A stretch of DNA of 64,000 nt, from the NCBI GenBank assembly GCA_963576725.1, contig OY755242.1, forward strand, positions 62,624,324 through 62,688,323, in the 5' to 3' direction. Position 1 is the stretch's first letter, and each line of letters starts with the position of its first letter. Position numbers and translations under genes: made by a program. Of the stretch, positions 1 through 11,709 are shown piece by piece. This stretch comes from Azorinus chamasolen (lineage: Eukaryota; Mollusca; Bivalvia; Cardiida; Solecurtidae). Under the pieces are notes generated by a model. It was given only the letters and a program-made list of their open reading frames with translations. It was not told the DNA's origin and made no database searches.

Positions 1-121
1 GTGTGCTACTAGATCGTCCAAACGAACTCGGAATGACACAATGGATATTTATGAGCTGGGGTTTTATAATTCTATATAAACACAGTCAGAATGTGTTCGC
101 TTTGAAAGAAAATGTAAACAT

Positions 122-196
122 ATGCAAACACAGTAAACTCTGATCAGACGCCCCCTTAAGGAGCCGTCTGACCTGGATTTACTCTGTTTGCATAAA
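122..196. mobile_element. T4-A hairpin core
   Basis: An imperfect palindrome opens with GCAAACACAGTAAACTCTGATCAGACG and closes with its mirror ending in CTGTTTGC. It is the core shared by the T4-A miniature elements of this window. The outer tips are not clear here. Confidence 0.6.
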
Positions 197-397
197 CGTT
201 AAACATGGTATCAACTGACAGAGGATTAGATGTTGAAGGGAATGAATTATCTATTTGTTTATTTATGTACTGCAAATTATGTTTTTGAGTGTGTTTGCAA
301 CTGCGATACAGTTTGAATTTGTTTTTTACAATGCGTCAAAATATGTGGTTTTAACTTCCATGGCGTTATCCGAGACCCGACCCGCCATTGCACACAG

Positions 398-458
398 CTT
401 TCATCCTGATGAAACACCAAGTAACGTTTTGTCTCATTAGGATCCAAGTTATTTGACA
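398..458. mobile_element. T4-B hairpin core, diverged
   Basis: The arms TCCTGATGAAACACCAAGTAAC and GTTTTGTCTCATTAGGATCC mirror each other and match the T4-B core found complete near 59.9 and 61.5 kb. Confidence 0.5.
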
Positions 459-1309
459 CTTTACACACTTATCTCAAAAGCTTGATCTTTCTGAAGTTGT
501 TAAAGTTGCACCAGATCCATATTTAAGTAGCATTATTTTTACAGTAGAATAAGGATTAAAATGATGGGTTAGTACGATTCGATTTTGTTCACGGTACAAT
601 GCAAGTAAATACGTGTTGAATTTCGGCAGCTCATTTCCCCCAAAAGATGGAATAATTCCATACTTTAAATGCAAACAAATGCCACATAACTACAATACAT
701 TTCACCGCACTGCGTGATAGTTCATGTTTTTATGAACACACAATTGATTTGCAATGTATGTACAATAATGCAAACATGTTTGCTTACACGATGACAGCTT
801 TCAATATTCGACATCCCGTCCCGAAACGGGCGCCTTACACACTAGGTCGTAGGGGATATTTCAAGAAATCCTATACATGTAGACGAATATTGAAATTTAT
901 CAAAATATTACTTGTATCCAAATTAATATAACAAGTTTGTATTTTAAACTGCCCACGTGTAATTTGAAACAAATGCCATAAGCACGCCGTATAGAAATAG
1001 GGAAATCCTTGTCTGTCTTCTTGTTTTTGTTTTGAGTCATGTGTTAAACAGAATATTACATCCGTGTGCATTTCCTATTGATATTTACCAAATTCGCTGA
1101 CTCAAATAAATACGACACTCGGTAAGCCTCGTGTCATATTATTTTAGTCAACTCGTTCGATAAGACTTAATAGCAAATTAATACGAATGTACATGTATTA
1201 TCCTCTATCTATTTGCTCGTATAAACTCTACGTCACTCCATTCTCCTATTCCGCTCCTCTACTTTACATTATTCTATTCCTGTTTCACTATTTGACAGCA
1301 ATATACTAA
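459..1309. other. No recognised feature
   Basis: AT-rich sequence with only short chance reading frames. I see no repeat shared with the rest of the window and no RNA gene. Confidence 0.4.
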
Positions 1310-1524
1310 TACAGCAAAACCTCTCTAAACCGGAATACTGGTAGGGAAGAATGTAGATATTTTTACTTCTTCTAGGCAGGTCACTGCTTAATGCAGGATT
1401 GAAGCCATGCAGAAAGCTCCTGCAGAAGCTTTCTGCATGACTTTCATCCTGCATTTAGCTGCCACCTGTCGCCAAGACCAATACTTATACTAAATTAAAC
1501 ATCCGGTTTAAAGAGGTTTACTGA
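1310..1524. mobile_element. TA-C miniature element
   Basis: Left tip ACAGCAAAACCTCTCTAAAC and right tip GTTTAAAGAGGTTTACTGA mirror each other. The centre is the palindrome around GCAGAAAGCTCCTGCAGAAG that marks the TA group. A TA dinucleotide precedes the left tip. No coding capacity, so it would need a transposase supplied in trans (inferred pogo or Tc1/mariner type). Confidence 0.7.
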
Positions 1525-2078
1525 ATGTATACTTTAACAGCTTCAAATCGTTTTAATACAAGATTGTACTGCCGATCTAGATCGGGAGCATGTTGTTATA
1601 GGCATGTGTCTGTTTGCTTGTTTTGTGTGTTTGTCTGAAATGGTGTTAACATTAGCCATAAAAATGTAAATTTCAATAGATAGAGACGACATAAGTTATA
1701 TATAAACATCTCATGAAGTGGCAACTAGTGAATGGATCCATGTCAATTGCAATGAGTAAATTTAATAAATGAAATAGATCACAGTATACGAGGCTCGTAT
1801 ATTGCAATGGCTTGCATATGTGTGTTATAAAGAGAATACGTTAAACACAGATGTGTCGGATGTTTCCAATGATAACACTTTTTTTCTAGGGTATGGCTTG
1901 CATAATGAAAATACAAAACGCATTTCAATAATAAATATGTATACCAAAATATATTCTTGGTAATAAATCTGTATAAAATGAATCAACCTCAATAAAAAAA
2001 GTGGGTACAGTAAACCCTCGATTAATCTAACACTCAACGTATCATTATCGAGCATTGACCTATGTATTCCCACATTAT
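1525..2078. other. No recognised feature
   Basis: AT-rich. The 90-residue frame on the minus strand at 1825-2097 runs into the tip of the next miniature element and resembles no known protein. Confidence 0.4.
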
Positions 2079-2082
2079 TTAA

Positions 2083-2248
2083 CCCTTTCGCTGCCAAACT
2101 CTGTCGTCTGCTAACTTTGTCGTCTGCTACAAATTTTCATTCTTTTGATTTTCTTCATTTTTGTTTCAAAAATATAGTAACAGTAACAAACAGTTTGGAT
2201 CCTGATGAGACGCCGATAGGTACAGATCCGGCATTGGCAGCGAAAGGG
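2083..2248. mobile_element. T4-K miniature element with TTAA duplication
   Basis: Tips CCCTTTCGCTGCCAA and TTGGCAGCGAAAGGG mirror each other, with TTAA immediately outside both (2079-2082 and 2249-2252). The inner part includes half of the T4-B-like core (GTTTGGATCCTGATGAGACG). TTAA target duplication is the hallmark of piggyBac-type insertion. Confidence 0.75.
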
Positions 2249-2617
2249 TTAAGGAAACCTCTTTCAGATCTAACTTTGGAACACATCTATTTTTCACGTG
2301 GAAGGGACACAGCAACTAAAACATTTTGATTTTTCAAAAGAAAATGCTTTTCCAAGAAACTACACGCTCTAAAGCAAAACGGCAACCTCGCAAGCAACTG
2401 AAGTTTTTACAATGACCTATTAAACCAACTCGATTCAAGATTATTGCCCTGAGCATACTGTATGTCGATGAGACCTTGAGCGAATATTTGTCGAGGAAAC
2501 TGGTGTTCACATTTCGCTTTTTTATTTACGCCGATCATTCAACTTTAGAAAACGTTGAACATGCATTCTTCGCTGTCATTCATAAAAACTGGTGTCAAGC
2601 GCAGGCAGCTGTAATCT

Positions 2618-2815
2618 AAGCTCTAGATAAAGGCGCCTACTCAAATACTTAAATCGTCATTTCTCCACCAAACCCTATGTTGTGACCACTCTTTAAAATC
2701 GTCTCTTCGAGACGATTCTAAAGAGAGGTAACAACATAGGGTTTGGTGGAGAAATAACTATGTTATTCTTGAAAATGTTTTAATATACGCATATTATCTG
2801 GGCCTCTATGTAATA
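2618..2815. mobile_element. Palindromic element G
   Basis: Left end AGCTCTAGATAAAGGCGCC, right end near TTATCTGGGCCTCTAT. The centre is a long palindrome: CCACCAAACCCTATGTTGTG on one arm and CACAACATAGGGTTTGGTGG on the other, meeting at TCTCTTCGAGACGA. The two outer ends differ from each other, unlike a simple inverted-repeat element. Five or more related copies lie in the window. Confidence 0.7.
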
Positions 2816-2925
2816 TTAATCAGATCGAGCACGTCGCGACCCTACAAATAATATGGCGGACATGATTCAAACTGAATGGATGCACAGAACTAACTGTGAA
2901 TAAAAAAACAACATATCGTCTCTTT

Positions 2926-3591
2926 GCTGACAAAACCTCGTATACCCATTTTGACCGAAAATCGTTTCTTCACGATTTCTGATTTAAATGAACAATGCCC
3001 ATATTCTGTCAAAATCTCAGCCCAATCGACCAATGAAAAGTGTCAAAACTCGCCCGTGACTAAACCTCGTATATTTATTGGTCTGAATTTTTCAATATCA
3101 AACCTCGTATAAATTTTACTCCTCAAGCATGCGGAGAAATGACATTAAACATATCAAAACACATGGAGATTAGGTCAGTGCATGTATTGTTGTACATAGG
3201 GCATAGGTATGTCATTTTCTTTGTGTGTCAAGGTACAAAGTTTAAACTTTTTAAAAGTTTTAAAAGTGAAATGTAAAATGTCGTATATCATGATCGCCGG
3301 ATAAAAAATAAACGACGACATATCGTATAAGTGTTAAAAGCTCGTATATACATAAAGTGAACAAAACTTGGTACACAAATATCGTACATTTAAAAAATCG
3401 TCATACCAAATGATAGAAAAAATATAGTTTTATTAATGATAGAATAAATAAAGTTTTATCTATTAATTTGGGTTTTAATATGGTACCAGAATATAGACCT
3501 TATTTGTCACATAAAGACGAATTCATAAAAATAATCAGTTTATTGCTTCTCCTGAAAAGTAGTGATTTTCATTATACGAGGTTTTGTCAGC
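2926..3591. mobile_element. Candidate element with perfect 19-bp inverted ends
   Basis: GCTGACAAAACCTCGTATA at 2926-2944 is repeated exactly in reverse complement at 3573-3591, enclosing 628 bp. The motif ACCTCGTATA or close forms recur inside (near 3063, 3102 and 3338). No protein is encoded. I cannot see a clear target duplication, so mobility is inferred from the inverted ends alone. Confidence 0.4.
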
Positions 3592-3881
3592 ACAGCAACG
3601 ATATCAATTAATTCTGTCTGCAATGCTTTTAAAACACATAACACATACTGCATAGGCAATTTTATTTCGTGGTAAGAACGGGTTCCTTTTAAGCGGAACA
3701 TGTTTGAACGATTCACAAATAAGCATGAGTAGTGCATTCATATGCGACGTATGTACACGCCGTTTCGTTAAAGCAGTATAAACTGTCGAACTTAATGCGT
3801 TTTATGCTTACAATTTGTGCTGGTAGCATACTAATACGATTATTAGGTTAAGAGCTTAGTGTATTCACAAAGTAAACCCGA

Positions 3882-3966
3882 GGGACGATTCTAAAGAGTA
3901 TTTATAACATAGGGTTTCGTTGAAAAAATTTAGTATTTGAATACGCACATATATCTGTACCTCATA
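3882..3966. mobile_element. Half copy of palindromic element G
   Basis: Contains the right arm only: GACGATTCTAAAGAG, then ACATAGGGTTTCGTTGA, then TTTAGTATTTGAATACGC and the outer end. The left arm is missing. Confidence 0.55.
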
Positions 3967-4212
3967 TGTACAATAAATTATACCAAGCTGATAACATGAG
4001 TAGGACTCATCTTTTCATGTATCATAATAACAATTAAGTTAATAATTCGGACATGATCAGTTATATATGTCTAGATATTGGCCGAAATTACACAGAATAG
4101 CATTTTGATACTCTTTCAAATAGACTGTGTTACATGACATATTCATTTGATCGTCTTCATCCAAGTACTGGGGGGAAACATGGAAAGTATAGCGCGCTGA
4201 CATTGACTTTAA

Positions 4213-4446
4213 CCCGTTCTATATTTTATGTTTATTTAAAATCTCAATACCTACTGAATATTCATCGACAAAATAGTAAAAATTAAAAATATAGAAGGTG
4301 GATAATTGTAGCCATTTTAGATCAAAGAAATAGATCTTTCAAATTCGAATTAGCAAACAGAACATACCCTGATCAGACGGAGCCGTCTGGATTGAGTATA
4401 CTATGTTTACAATTGTGTGAAAACACGTTTATATGAAGGGCGGGTT
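4213..4446. mobile_element. T4-A2 miniature element
   Basis: Starts CCCGTTCTATATTTTATG after TTAA at 4209-4212 and ends ATGAAGGGCGGG before TTAA at 4447-4450. The core GCAAACAGAACATACCCTGATC and its mirror lie at about 4352-4410. Subfamily A2 has CCTGTTCTATATTT tips rather than the ACTCCATAAATACG tips of T4-A. Confidence 0.65.
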
Positions 4447-4450
4447 TTAA

Positions 4451-5084
4451 AAAAAATATTCATCTGCACCACATTAACTATTTACGTTCTGGACTGCTAC
4501 TGAAGGAGGTTGGTGCTTGCCAATTGCTCAATAGTATATTTACGACACAAACAGGCGTTTTGGTAATTATTTATAGCCAGGGCGAACTACTGAAGTTGAT
4601 TGATGAGGTTCTCTGAGACACGAGAACTTGAAATGATTCATGGATTCTTTTTCAATGGCATGAAATAAAGCTTATAATAGTGTTAAATTGAAACGCATAC
4701 ATGTATACAATTAACATACCAGCTCAAGTCAGTTGACACATACGGTGTGATTTTGTTCGGCAACTTTGGCGTAAATGCGGGTCTTTCCACGTTTCCAAAC
4801 GTTTCCTAATTTAGACATACACACCGATAGACGTCAGAATTATTCAGGATAAAATGTTGATAAAACACATAAAAATGTATGGCAGAAATGCCATGAAGAA
4901 GGAATCTGTAAGAGTATATGATATCATGAAACTTCCACGTCAACATTTGCAGTGTTCTCTAGTTTTATTATATAATATAGATTATTATAATATATTCGAT
5001 TCGACTCATAAACACATTTCTATTTCAACAGATAGAGCAACATAAGACGATTAAACCTTTAGTCTGTTATCGATGGATCTATGA
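4451..5084. other. No recognised feature
   Basis: No shared repeat, RNA gene or convincing reading frame seen. Confidence 0.4.
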
Positions 5085-5504
5085 TTACCTATGCAAGTAG
5101 TTTCGAGTAACTCGGTGCCCCATCTAGATTTAAATTGTTTGACATCCTCACTGCACTTTGGTAGACAAATCAGCTCGGACAATTTGACCTGGACCCTCAC
5201 CTTTATGCAGAATACATAATGAGAGAGATGACGCTGTATAAATAAAACTCCGCCGGTAAATCGTGAAGTCTATTCTTGCTGAAATTAACCCGTGCATATG
5301 TAAACCATACAATCACGAGTGTGTTCATGCATAGTTGCTTACCGGGACACGTGCCGAGAATAAACCCGTGCAATGTTACGATTTTTTATTTATGCAAATT
5401 AAGAAGGTTAGGGTCCAGGTCAAATTGTTCGAGCTATAGCTTGACTTTGAAAATGTAGTGGGTGGAAAATTAAGTAAAAATGATTTGTTCAACAGGCTGA
5501 AGGT
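5085..5504. mobile_element. T4-B element split by another insertion
   Basis: The right half of a T4-B core and the start of its body (GTAACTCGGTG to TTTGGTAGACAAATC) lie at about 5103-5171. The rest of the same body (GACTTTGAAAATGTAGTGGG to CAACAGGCTGAAGGTTA) resumes at about 5440. The intact order is seen in the copy at 61472-61676. The stretch 5172-5435 between them is foreign to T4-B. Confidence 0.55.
5172..5435. mobile_element. Short element with 32-bp inverted ends, inside T4-B
   Basis: The end at 5172-5203 (AGCTCGGACAATTTGACC...) and its mirror at 5404-5435 (...GGTCAAATTGTTCGAGCT) differ at two positions. The element interrupts a T4-B copy, which supports the reading as an insertion. 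No protein is encoded. Confidence 0.55.
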
Positions 5505-5568
5505 TACGAGCGCTACCAACAAGCATAACGGTTTGTAAAATCCCCGTTGAAAACGAGGGACAACACAT

Positions 5569-5742
5569 ACAGTAAAACCCCTCTAAACCGGACGTCTTGG
5601 ATACAGGTGGAAGATTAATGTAGGGTGAAAGTCATGCAGAAAGCTCCTCTAGGAGCTTTCGGCATGACGTTCACCTTGCATTAAGCAGCCACTTGCCTAA
5701 AAGTATCTAATTTCTTCTCTGCTAGAATTTCGGTTTACTATA
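5569..5742. mobile_element. TA-C miniature element, right tip eroded
   Basis: Left tip ACAGTAAAACCCCTCTAAAC and the TA-group core (GTCATGCAGAAAGCTCCTC and its mirror) are clear. The right tip is cut to TTTCGGTTTACTATA. Confidence 0.7.
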
Positions 5743-7599
5743 AGAAAACTTCGTGATAATTAAAACATGTTTGATTATTTTACTGGCATGTACGTAATAT
5801 ACTGACAGGACATACTAGTTGATAACGAAACACGGCATGTATCGACCAAAAAACCCAACGGTGACGCACTTATTTTAATATTGAAATATTCATATTTCAC
5901 AGATATCAAGATCAAACAAGAACCACTAGTGGTACACAATGAGCCTTAACATTGATTATTTAAACCAAATTACTGCCATGTAATTCACAGTAAAATCATC
6001 CGAATTGAATATTGGAAACCACCCATCTACCTCTAATCTTACGTCCAGACCGACGAGATTATATTATATAATTCTAACATATTCAAATCACTTCCTCAGG
6101 TTCTTACTTCTGGTTATAAAAGCGCGATAAATTTAGCTGTTGATTTATGCTTAATGAGGCAAGTTCATTTAAGAAGGTAAATCAAGTATAGAAAAATACA
6201 GAATCTAGATACACAGTTGTTTTCTCACTTTATTTATTTCTTATACGGGTTATAGGGTCTGTTATAATTCGTATTAGACCAGACAAATGTATCATGTGCC
6301 TATTTCGCCATTTTTATGATTATCGATCTGAATATATAAAACCAATAATTCACATAGATTATAGTTTCGAAAGAAGATGAGTACGATACTATAGAAATTG
6401 TGATAAAACGAAATGGTGGTATGATTGTTACGTACCGATAAGGAGACTTTTGAGGTTGAATCAACATATTAATTCCTATAACAGGGAATACGGTTCATAC
6501 TCTTAACTCTAGTATTATACTGTATATATATGAAATATGAATAACTAGCACGCGATCCGTTTGTGAACATATATCATCTGACACAATTGTGGGCCAAGCC
6601 GTTTACCATAACCATAAGACGTTTCAGCATTGACCATTAACCCTTCTTACAATGAATTTCCGGGGTTTAATTTACCATCAGTGGTTAGCTATGGAGTCCT
6701 CGCAGCATCAAATGCTTAAACTTGCTAGAGGATTATGAATGACAAATAGTGCAGACCCTGATTAGTGGTAATTAACCAATGTTGTAAGAACTTGTGACCC
6801 GACCCAATTTCGTATAATATGGAACTGCAAAACATATCCATGCCATCACCATAAGTTTTACATGGCACGCCAGTTGATAAGACGATTGTATCCATGTGCA
6901 ATCCGTGGTAAAAACAAGACGTTTAGAAAAAGAGCAAGACATGCACGCATACGGATACATAGTTATTATTACTTTTAAATAGACACTTAAATGAGAATCT
7001 ACTTCATGGATAAACATAAAATTCGTTGTTAATATGTTTCCTGGACTCTGTTTGCATTCATCAAAATTAAAAAAGTTTATGTAAAAAATTGTAATAAGTG
7101 GCCGGAACAATAACTTATTGAAATTGGCTTCAAGCTTGCTTGCAATAAACACATACATCGTTTGCACCAGTTAATGGCGCATTTGTTACCTCAATCCATT
7201 AGCTGACAACTAAACTACATTAAACAGCTAAACGACAAGTATACTGAATCAAACGTTTCTAATGTGTTTATGTAATGTAATCCAGCTGTATTTAAATGAA
7301 ACAAATAATCACAAGAGAATATCCGTGATGTGTTTTGTTTCTGTAACACTCCTGCTTAAGTTGTGTGATTACTCTTATAGAAGGAATGCCACATTCATCA
7401 CTACCGGTTCATTTGTGGAACGACTCCTTGGGAAGCTTGGCTGTGTTATATATGCAATGTATTGTGCTACGTGTTTCTGTATTGTTTCTGTGTAATTCGA
7501 ACTATCTAACCCTTAAATGCTGAGGTTTGAAAGTGGTACGATCCGTTATTGTTTAATGATAGGGTTGCTCAGTATGAAAGGGTACACTGTGTGAGAGGC
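5743..7599. other. No recognised feature
   Basis: Long AT-rich stretch. It contains a 131-residue minus-strand frame (6772-7167) with no recognisable motif; stop-free stretches of this length are expected by chance at this scale. No repeats shared with the rest of the window. Confidence 0.4.
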
Positions 7600-7672
7600 T
7601 GTTGAATGATATTCAATGCAGATCCAGATCAGAGGGCTCCTCTAGTAGCCCTCCAAACGAGGTATACACCGT
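7600..7672. repeat. Short hairpin related to the T4 core
   Basis: GCAGATCCAGATCAGAGGGC, then CTCCTCTAG, then a partial mirror. Resembles the T4 core with altered flanks. Confidence 0.4.
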
Positions 7673-7689
7673 GCGAAAATGTGAGTATG

Positions 7690-8075
7690 TACGCGAAAAT
7701 GTGAGTATGTGCGTCTCTGGCATTCAAAGGATGTTACCATGTGTCTTTTCTAAGTCAATTTTAACCCAGTGTTATATCTACAACGTACATTATCTGTATT
7801 CCCTAGCTATTTAAAGGTTTATGTGTTTCTATGCCTACGGACAGGAAGCATGTTTCCTAGTGTGATATCTACAACGTTTACTGTAAATGTCTATAGTGTT
7901 TCTCTGTATGTCCTATTCAAAGGTATGAGTGTCTTTTCTAAGCTAATGACAAGGCGGCATGTGAACTGGTGTTATATCTACAACTTCTATTTGTGTTCCT
8001 ATGGTGTTTCTCTGTATTCCCCAACTCTTCAAACATATGTGTCTTGTCTAAGCAAATAGCATGGCAGCATGTAAT
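7690..8075. repeat. Degenerate tandem repeat, about 100 bp
   Basis: The string TTATATCTACAAC or a close form recurs about every 95-107 bp, followed by GTGTTTCTCTGTAT and GTGTCTTTTCTAAG-like strings. About three to four diverged units. Overlapping short frames here are repeat translations. Confidence 0.55.
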
Positions 8076-8279
8076 ATGTGTTACTGCAAAAGTCGTAAAT
8101 CATTACCAGAATTGTTAATAATTGTTGAACACGTGTCTCAATCAAAATGTTGTCTTGTCAGATGAGATACCATGTTTGTTTTCGAGCAGTTTAAAAGTGA
8201 TAGTCCATTGTAAAGAAACTTAATAGTATGTAAATATATTTTGAAGTAATGCCGTTGGAGTATCACAGTATCGTACGGG

Positions 8280-8482
8280 AAGTAGAGTACACTTGTCTTA
8301 AAGGGCATTCATTTGTTGACCATAGGAGTCTTAAAATGCACGTTGAATGCAGGGCAAACTAACTACAGAAAGTTCCTACATGAGCTTTCTGAGTTACTTT
8401 TGACCTGCATGAAGTCACCATCTGCCTTACGGACCAATAATTAGACCTCTTTTTGATTGCCGCTGAATATAGGTTCTACTGT
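8280..8482. mobile_element. TA-D miniature element
   Basis: Diverged left tip AGTAGAGTACACTTGTCTTA and right tip ATAGGTTCTACTGTA, with the TA-group core CAGAAAGTTCCTACATGAGC between. The intact TA-D tip is CAGTAGAACCTGTCTTAAGC. Confidence 0.6.
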
Positions 8483-9073
8483 ACGCTGGTAACTGATTTA
8501 TTCTAATGAGACTGACAGTGACATGTGAGCATAAATATTAGACCGATTTCCACATGACGTCATACTGCAACAAACTGCAAGCATATACAGATATCACAAA
8601 ATGGTCATGCAATGAGATGACGTCAGTTGTAGTGTAGTATAATTTTAACAAAATTCAAATATAAACAGCCAACCATTTAAAATGAAAACATAGGAGAAGA
8701 TAATAATGATGTTCTGAATACTATCTTACTATGCTTTATTAGAATTATTTTTGAGGTAGGTAGTTATGGTTTGATTTGTAAAGTTATCATTTTTCGTTTT
8801 TATTCTCCTATCCGTTTTTGTCTAATCTTCAAATCCTAACAGGAAGTAACTTCTTTGTATTTGATTATGGAACGTGTGCTGTTGTTTTTATTCTATACCC
8901 AAAGGTGATTGTATGATGCATGCGTCAATGAAATGTTTAAATTGACAGAAAAATCTCACAGCTGTCTCCAGGAGCATTTCGATAGACATTGGTGACTTGG
9001 TTTACGTCAGTGATTTGCCATGTATTACCAATAGACACATGATATATTGATACTTAAGAAAAGAAGAACCCGA
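8483..9073. other. No recognised feature
   Basis: No shared repeat or coding signal seen. Confidence 0.4.
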
Positions 9074-9266
9074 GAGGTCCTGATAAGATGCGTAAATTAA
9101 AACATTTGCAAGAATAACTCATTTATTTCTCCATCAAACCCTATGTTGTAATCACACTTTAGAATCGTCTCGAAGGGATGGTTCTAAAAAGTGGTCACAA
9201 CATAGGGTTTGGTGGAGAAATTACCAATTTAGTATTTAAGTACGCACATTTATCTGTTGCTCTGAT
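9074..9266. mobile_element. Palindromic element G
   Basis: Inverted orientation relative to the copy at 2618. Left end AGGTCCTGATAAGATGCG, central palindrome around AGAATCGTCTCGAAGGGATG, right end ACGCACATTTATCTGTTGCT. Confidence 0.7.
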
Positions 9267-9369
9267 CTGAACCCCATGTAACGTTAAATATGTCACTCGT
9301 AAACTTTGGGAGCTACATGTATACACGTCCAGCTATTACATTATTCTTAAACATTTACTTGTTCAATAT

Positions 9370-9570
9370 TCATGCAAGACACTATGGCATCATGACTATT
9401 GGCTGAATTTTATATAATTGTATATGAACACTCGGTTAATTAGGCAGAAACTCTAGAATAATATTTATATTATATAATGAGCAAACAGCACATAACCTGA
9501 TCAGACGATAGAGGAGCCGTCTTAACTGGGTGTACTCTGTTTGCAAAGGCGTGATAACGCGTTCATATTA
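9370..9570. mobile_element. T4-A miniature element
   Basis: Core GCAAACAGCACATAACCTGATC and its mirror at 9478-9547, preceded by AGGCAGAAACTCTAGAAT, the usual inner arm of T4-A. The outer tips are not resolved. Confidence 0.5.
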
Positions 9571-10411
9571 TGGGAAATATTCAACTGGGTGAACACGTTC
9601 TAGTTCGACTTTTGTGCAAGGCCTACTCTGCATGTTTATAGAATAATACCGATCTGATTCTGCATTTTCTGCCATGGCAAACGTGTGATTTGTTAATATG
9701 CCATGCTAAGAAATCGTCTAATTAAAAATGGCGATACCATCATTAATTATTTCATATCATGAATACTCATGGAGTTAAGGGTGAAATTTTCAAAAATGAG
9801 TTTGGATTGAAATTTTGAGTGTTTTCAATGTTGTATTTTCCAGACCTTCTGATCGCTAAATAACGCTCAATTTATAGTTAATGTTCCTTCAGGCGGATGG
9901 TTGATACATGCATAACATATTCTTTTACAAATTTACCCATTTAGTTTTTTAACTCTTATCGTGCTGAAAAAATATGATCGCCAAAACTCTGAACTATTGC
10001 ATGGTTTACTTCATACAACTTTTCACCCAGTGACAAAACACCTTGGTTCCTGAAGAAACACTGTTTGATAATGCGATTCAGATCGCGCTTATCATGATAT
10101 GGGTAAAGCAATGAACTAAAATTCAATATATGTACTGAGACACAGAACGTGTTGTTTGGTTGTTTATTGTTGATTAATGTCAGTTTCAGCCAACTGCGGG
10201 TATTGAGAGTGTAACTAATTCTTAAATTAGTGATTTCATTTGAGTACCTATATGCGTTTGACATGCATTTGTAAATTTGTATACGACATTCCTTTAATGA
10301 ATTATCGTAAGTTTTTCAGGCTTGTTAGGTTTTCATTGCTATCCGTTCATTTTAAGCAATAATGGAACCACAGTAAGTAGTAATATGTTTTCGGCACAAG
10401 GAACATGGCAT
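9571..10411. other. No recognised feature
   Basis: Contains a 102-residue minus-strand frame (9956-10264) with no motif I recognise and no neighbouring exon-like signal. Otherwise nothing seen. Confidence 0.4.
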
Positions 10412-11008
10412 GCCGAGTACAGGCCGGGGCTAGTACTCTATGATGGTATACTCTTAAACTCAGAAACGGGATAAGCTTACCAGACCCATGTATTACCTTT
10501 TCCCTTTCGTACCCTTAACGGCATCCCTGCAGTTGCTCTGACTTCAGCAAATTCATTGAGTACATGTTTGACGGACTTTTCACATTTATTATACTATGTT
10601 TTACATATTGTCATGTGTTTACCGTCTTCTATGTTGTGGGAAAATCCGACGGGGATACCTTTATTTACACTATTTGTTAAGCTAGGGTGACTTTGAGATA
10701 AGTGTGAGGTTAGGACGTCCGTACATCCCCAGTGGTGATTTTGCCACTGATCGTTCCAAGGCAGTACTCTCTATGTCATCCTTACTTTTGTTTGTCTTGT
10801 GTCTTCGACTTGTGCTTTTGTTCATGTTTGGAATGTTTATATCTAGTAAGTTTGTGTTTGTGTAATGTTTTCTGTGTTCATCTCGTGTATGTGCGTGGGT
10901 TTTGGGTTTTATTTGCGTGTGTGACATTCTATCTATCGAAGTTTGGTGTTGGTTGCGTCTTGTATGTGGCTTTGCCTGCTTGACTTTACTTTTTCATTCA
11001 TAATAGGT
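10412..11008 (+). mobile_element. 5'-truncated Penelope-like element tail
   Basis: Shares an ordered series of blocks with the stretch downstream of the reverse transcriptase at 55.0-55.56 kb: TAGTACTCTATGA, then CTTAAACTCAGAAA, then CATTGAGTACA, then ACCTTTATTTACACT, then GTGAGGTTAGG, then ATCGTTCCAAGGCAGTACT, then TTTGTCTTGTG. It ends at GCTTGACTTTACTTTTTC. The reverse complement of the copy at 37.5-38.0 kb matches it more closely. Read as a retroelement copy cut within its 3' untranslated tail. No coding part remains. Confidence 0.6.
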
Positions 11009-11309
11009 ATGTAATGGTGGGTTATAGATTGTACTAAATATAGTTATTAAAACTAAACGACACAGAAACAAATGTTTGTAACAGTAACAGTTGTATTTGT
11101 AAAGAATAAATAGAAACACTCAGGAAGGGACAGATTGCAGGCAACATGTTTCAACTTCGTTCAGTATATATATATAAGGCAAAACTTCAGTAGTCAAATG
11201 TTTTTTCATAAAAAACGGCCAGGAAATGCTGATACTATTTATATATTCGTCTTCCAGAATATAACGTTAAATGTCTATAACACACGGTTATCCATATTCC
11301 ATTAAGGTA

Positions 11310-11517
11310 TACAGTAAAACCCCTCTAAACCGGACGTTAAATTTAGCATACATATCGGTCTTGGAAACAGGTGTCAGCTTAATGCAGGGGGAAAGTCATG
11401 CAGAAAGATCCTCTAGGAACGTTCTGCATGAATTTCACCCTGCATTAAGCAACCACCTGTCTAAACGTATGTAAACTCTTCACTACTAAAATTCCAGTTT
11501 AGAGAGGCTTTACTGTA
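11310..11517. mobile_element. TA-C miniature element, complete
   Basis: Left tip TACAGTAAAACCCCTCTAAA, right tip GAGAGGCTTTACTGTA. The core GCAGAAAGATCCTCTAGGAA pairs with its mirror. This is the cleanest full-length TA-C copy here, about 208 bp including TA at both ends. Confidence 0.8.
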
Positions 11518-11709
11518 TTAGACCAACATTTGAGTGTTCCTTGGATGAGCAATTTTGCCAGTTGAGGGAGGTGTAATGACACGTTAATCAGACACTAAAA
11601 TGTACTGCTCATTACTTAGCTGCCCTGATGTCTGACCGTCTGATGGAATAACATCTCTCAGTAATTATTAGGTCCTACTTTAGGCCATTGCAAATGATGA
11701 TTACCTGTC

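Noticed and set aside
2079..2252. Hairpins as transcription terminators
   Set aside because: They are mirrored transposon cores with TTAA duplications, not intrinsic terminators of a bacterial type.
6772..7167. 131-residue minus-strand frame
   Set aside because: No motif, no homologue recalled, no exon-like neighbours; within chance expectation for AT-rich DNA of this length.
9956..10264. 102-residue minus-strand frame
   Set aside because: No motif or supporting context.
11271..11474. Repeated peptide frames such as MQGESHAE and FHPALSN, also seen near 1.3 and 42.1 kb
   Set aside because: They are translations of the palindromic core of TA-C elements.
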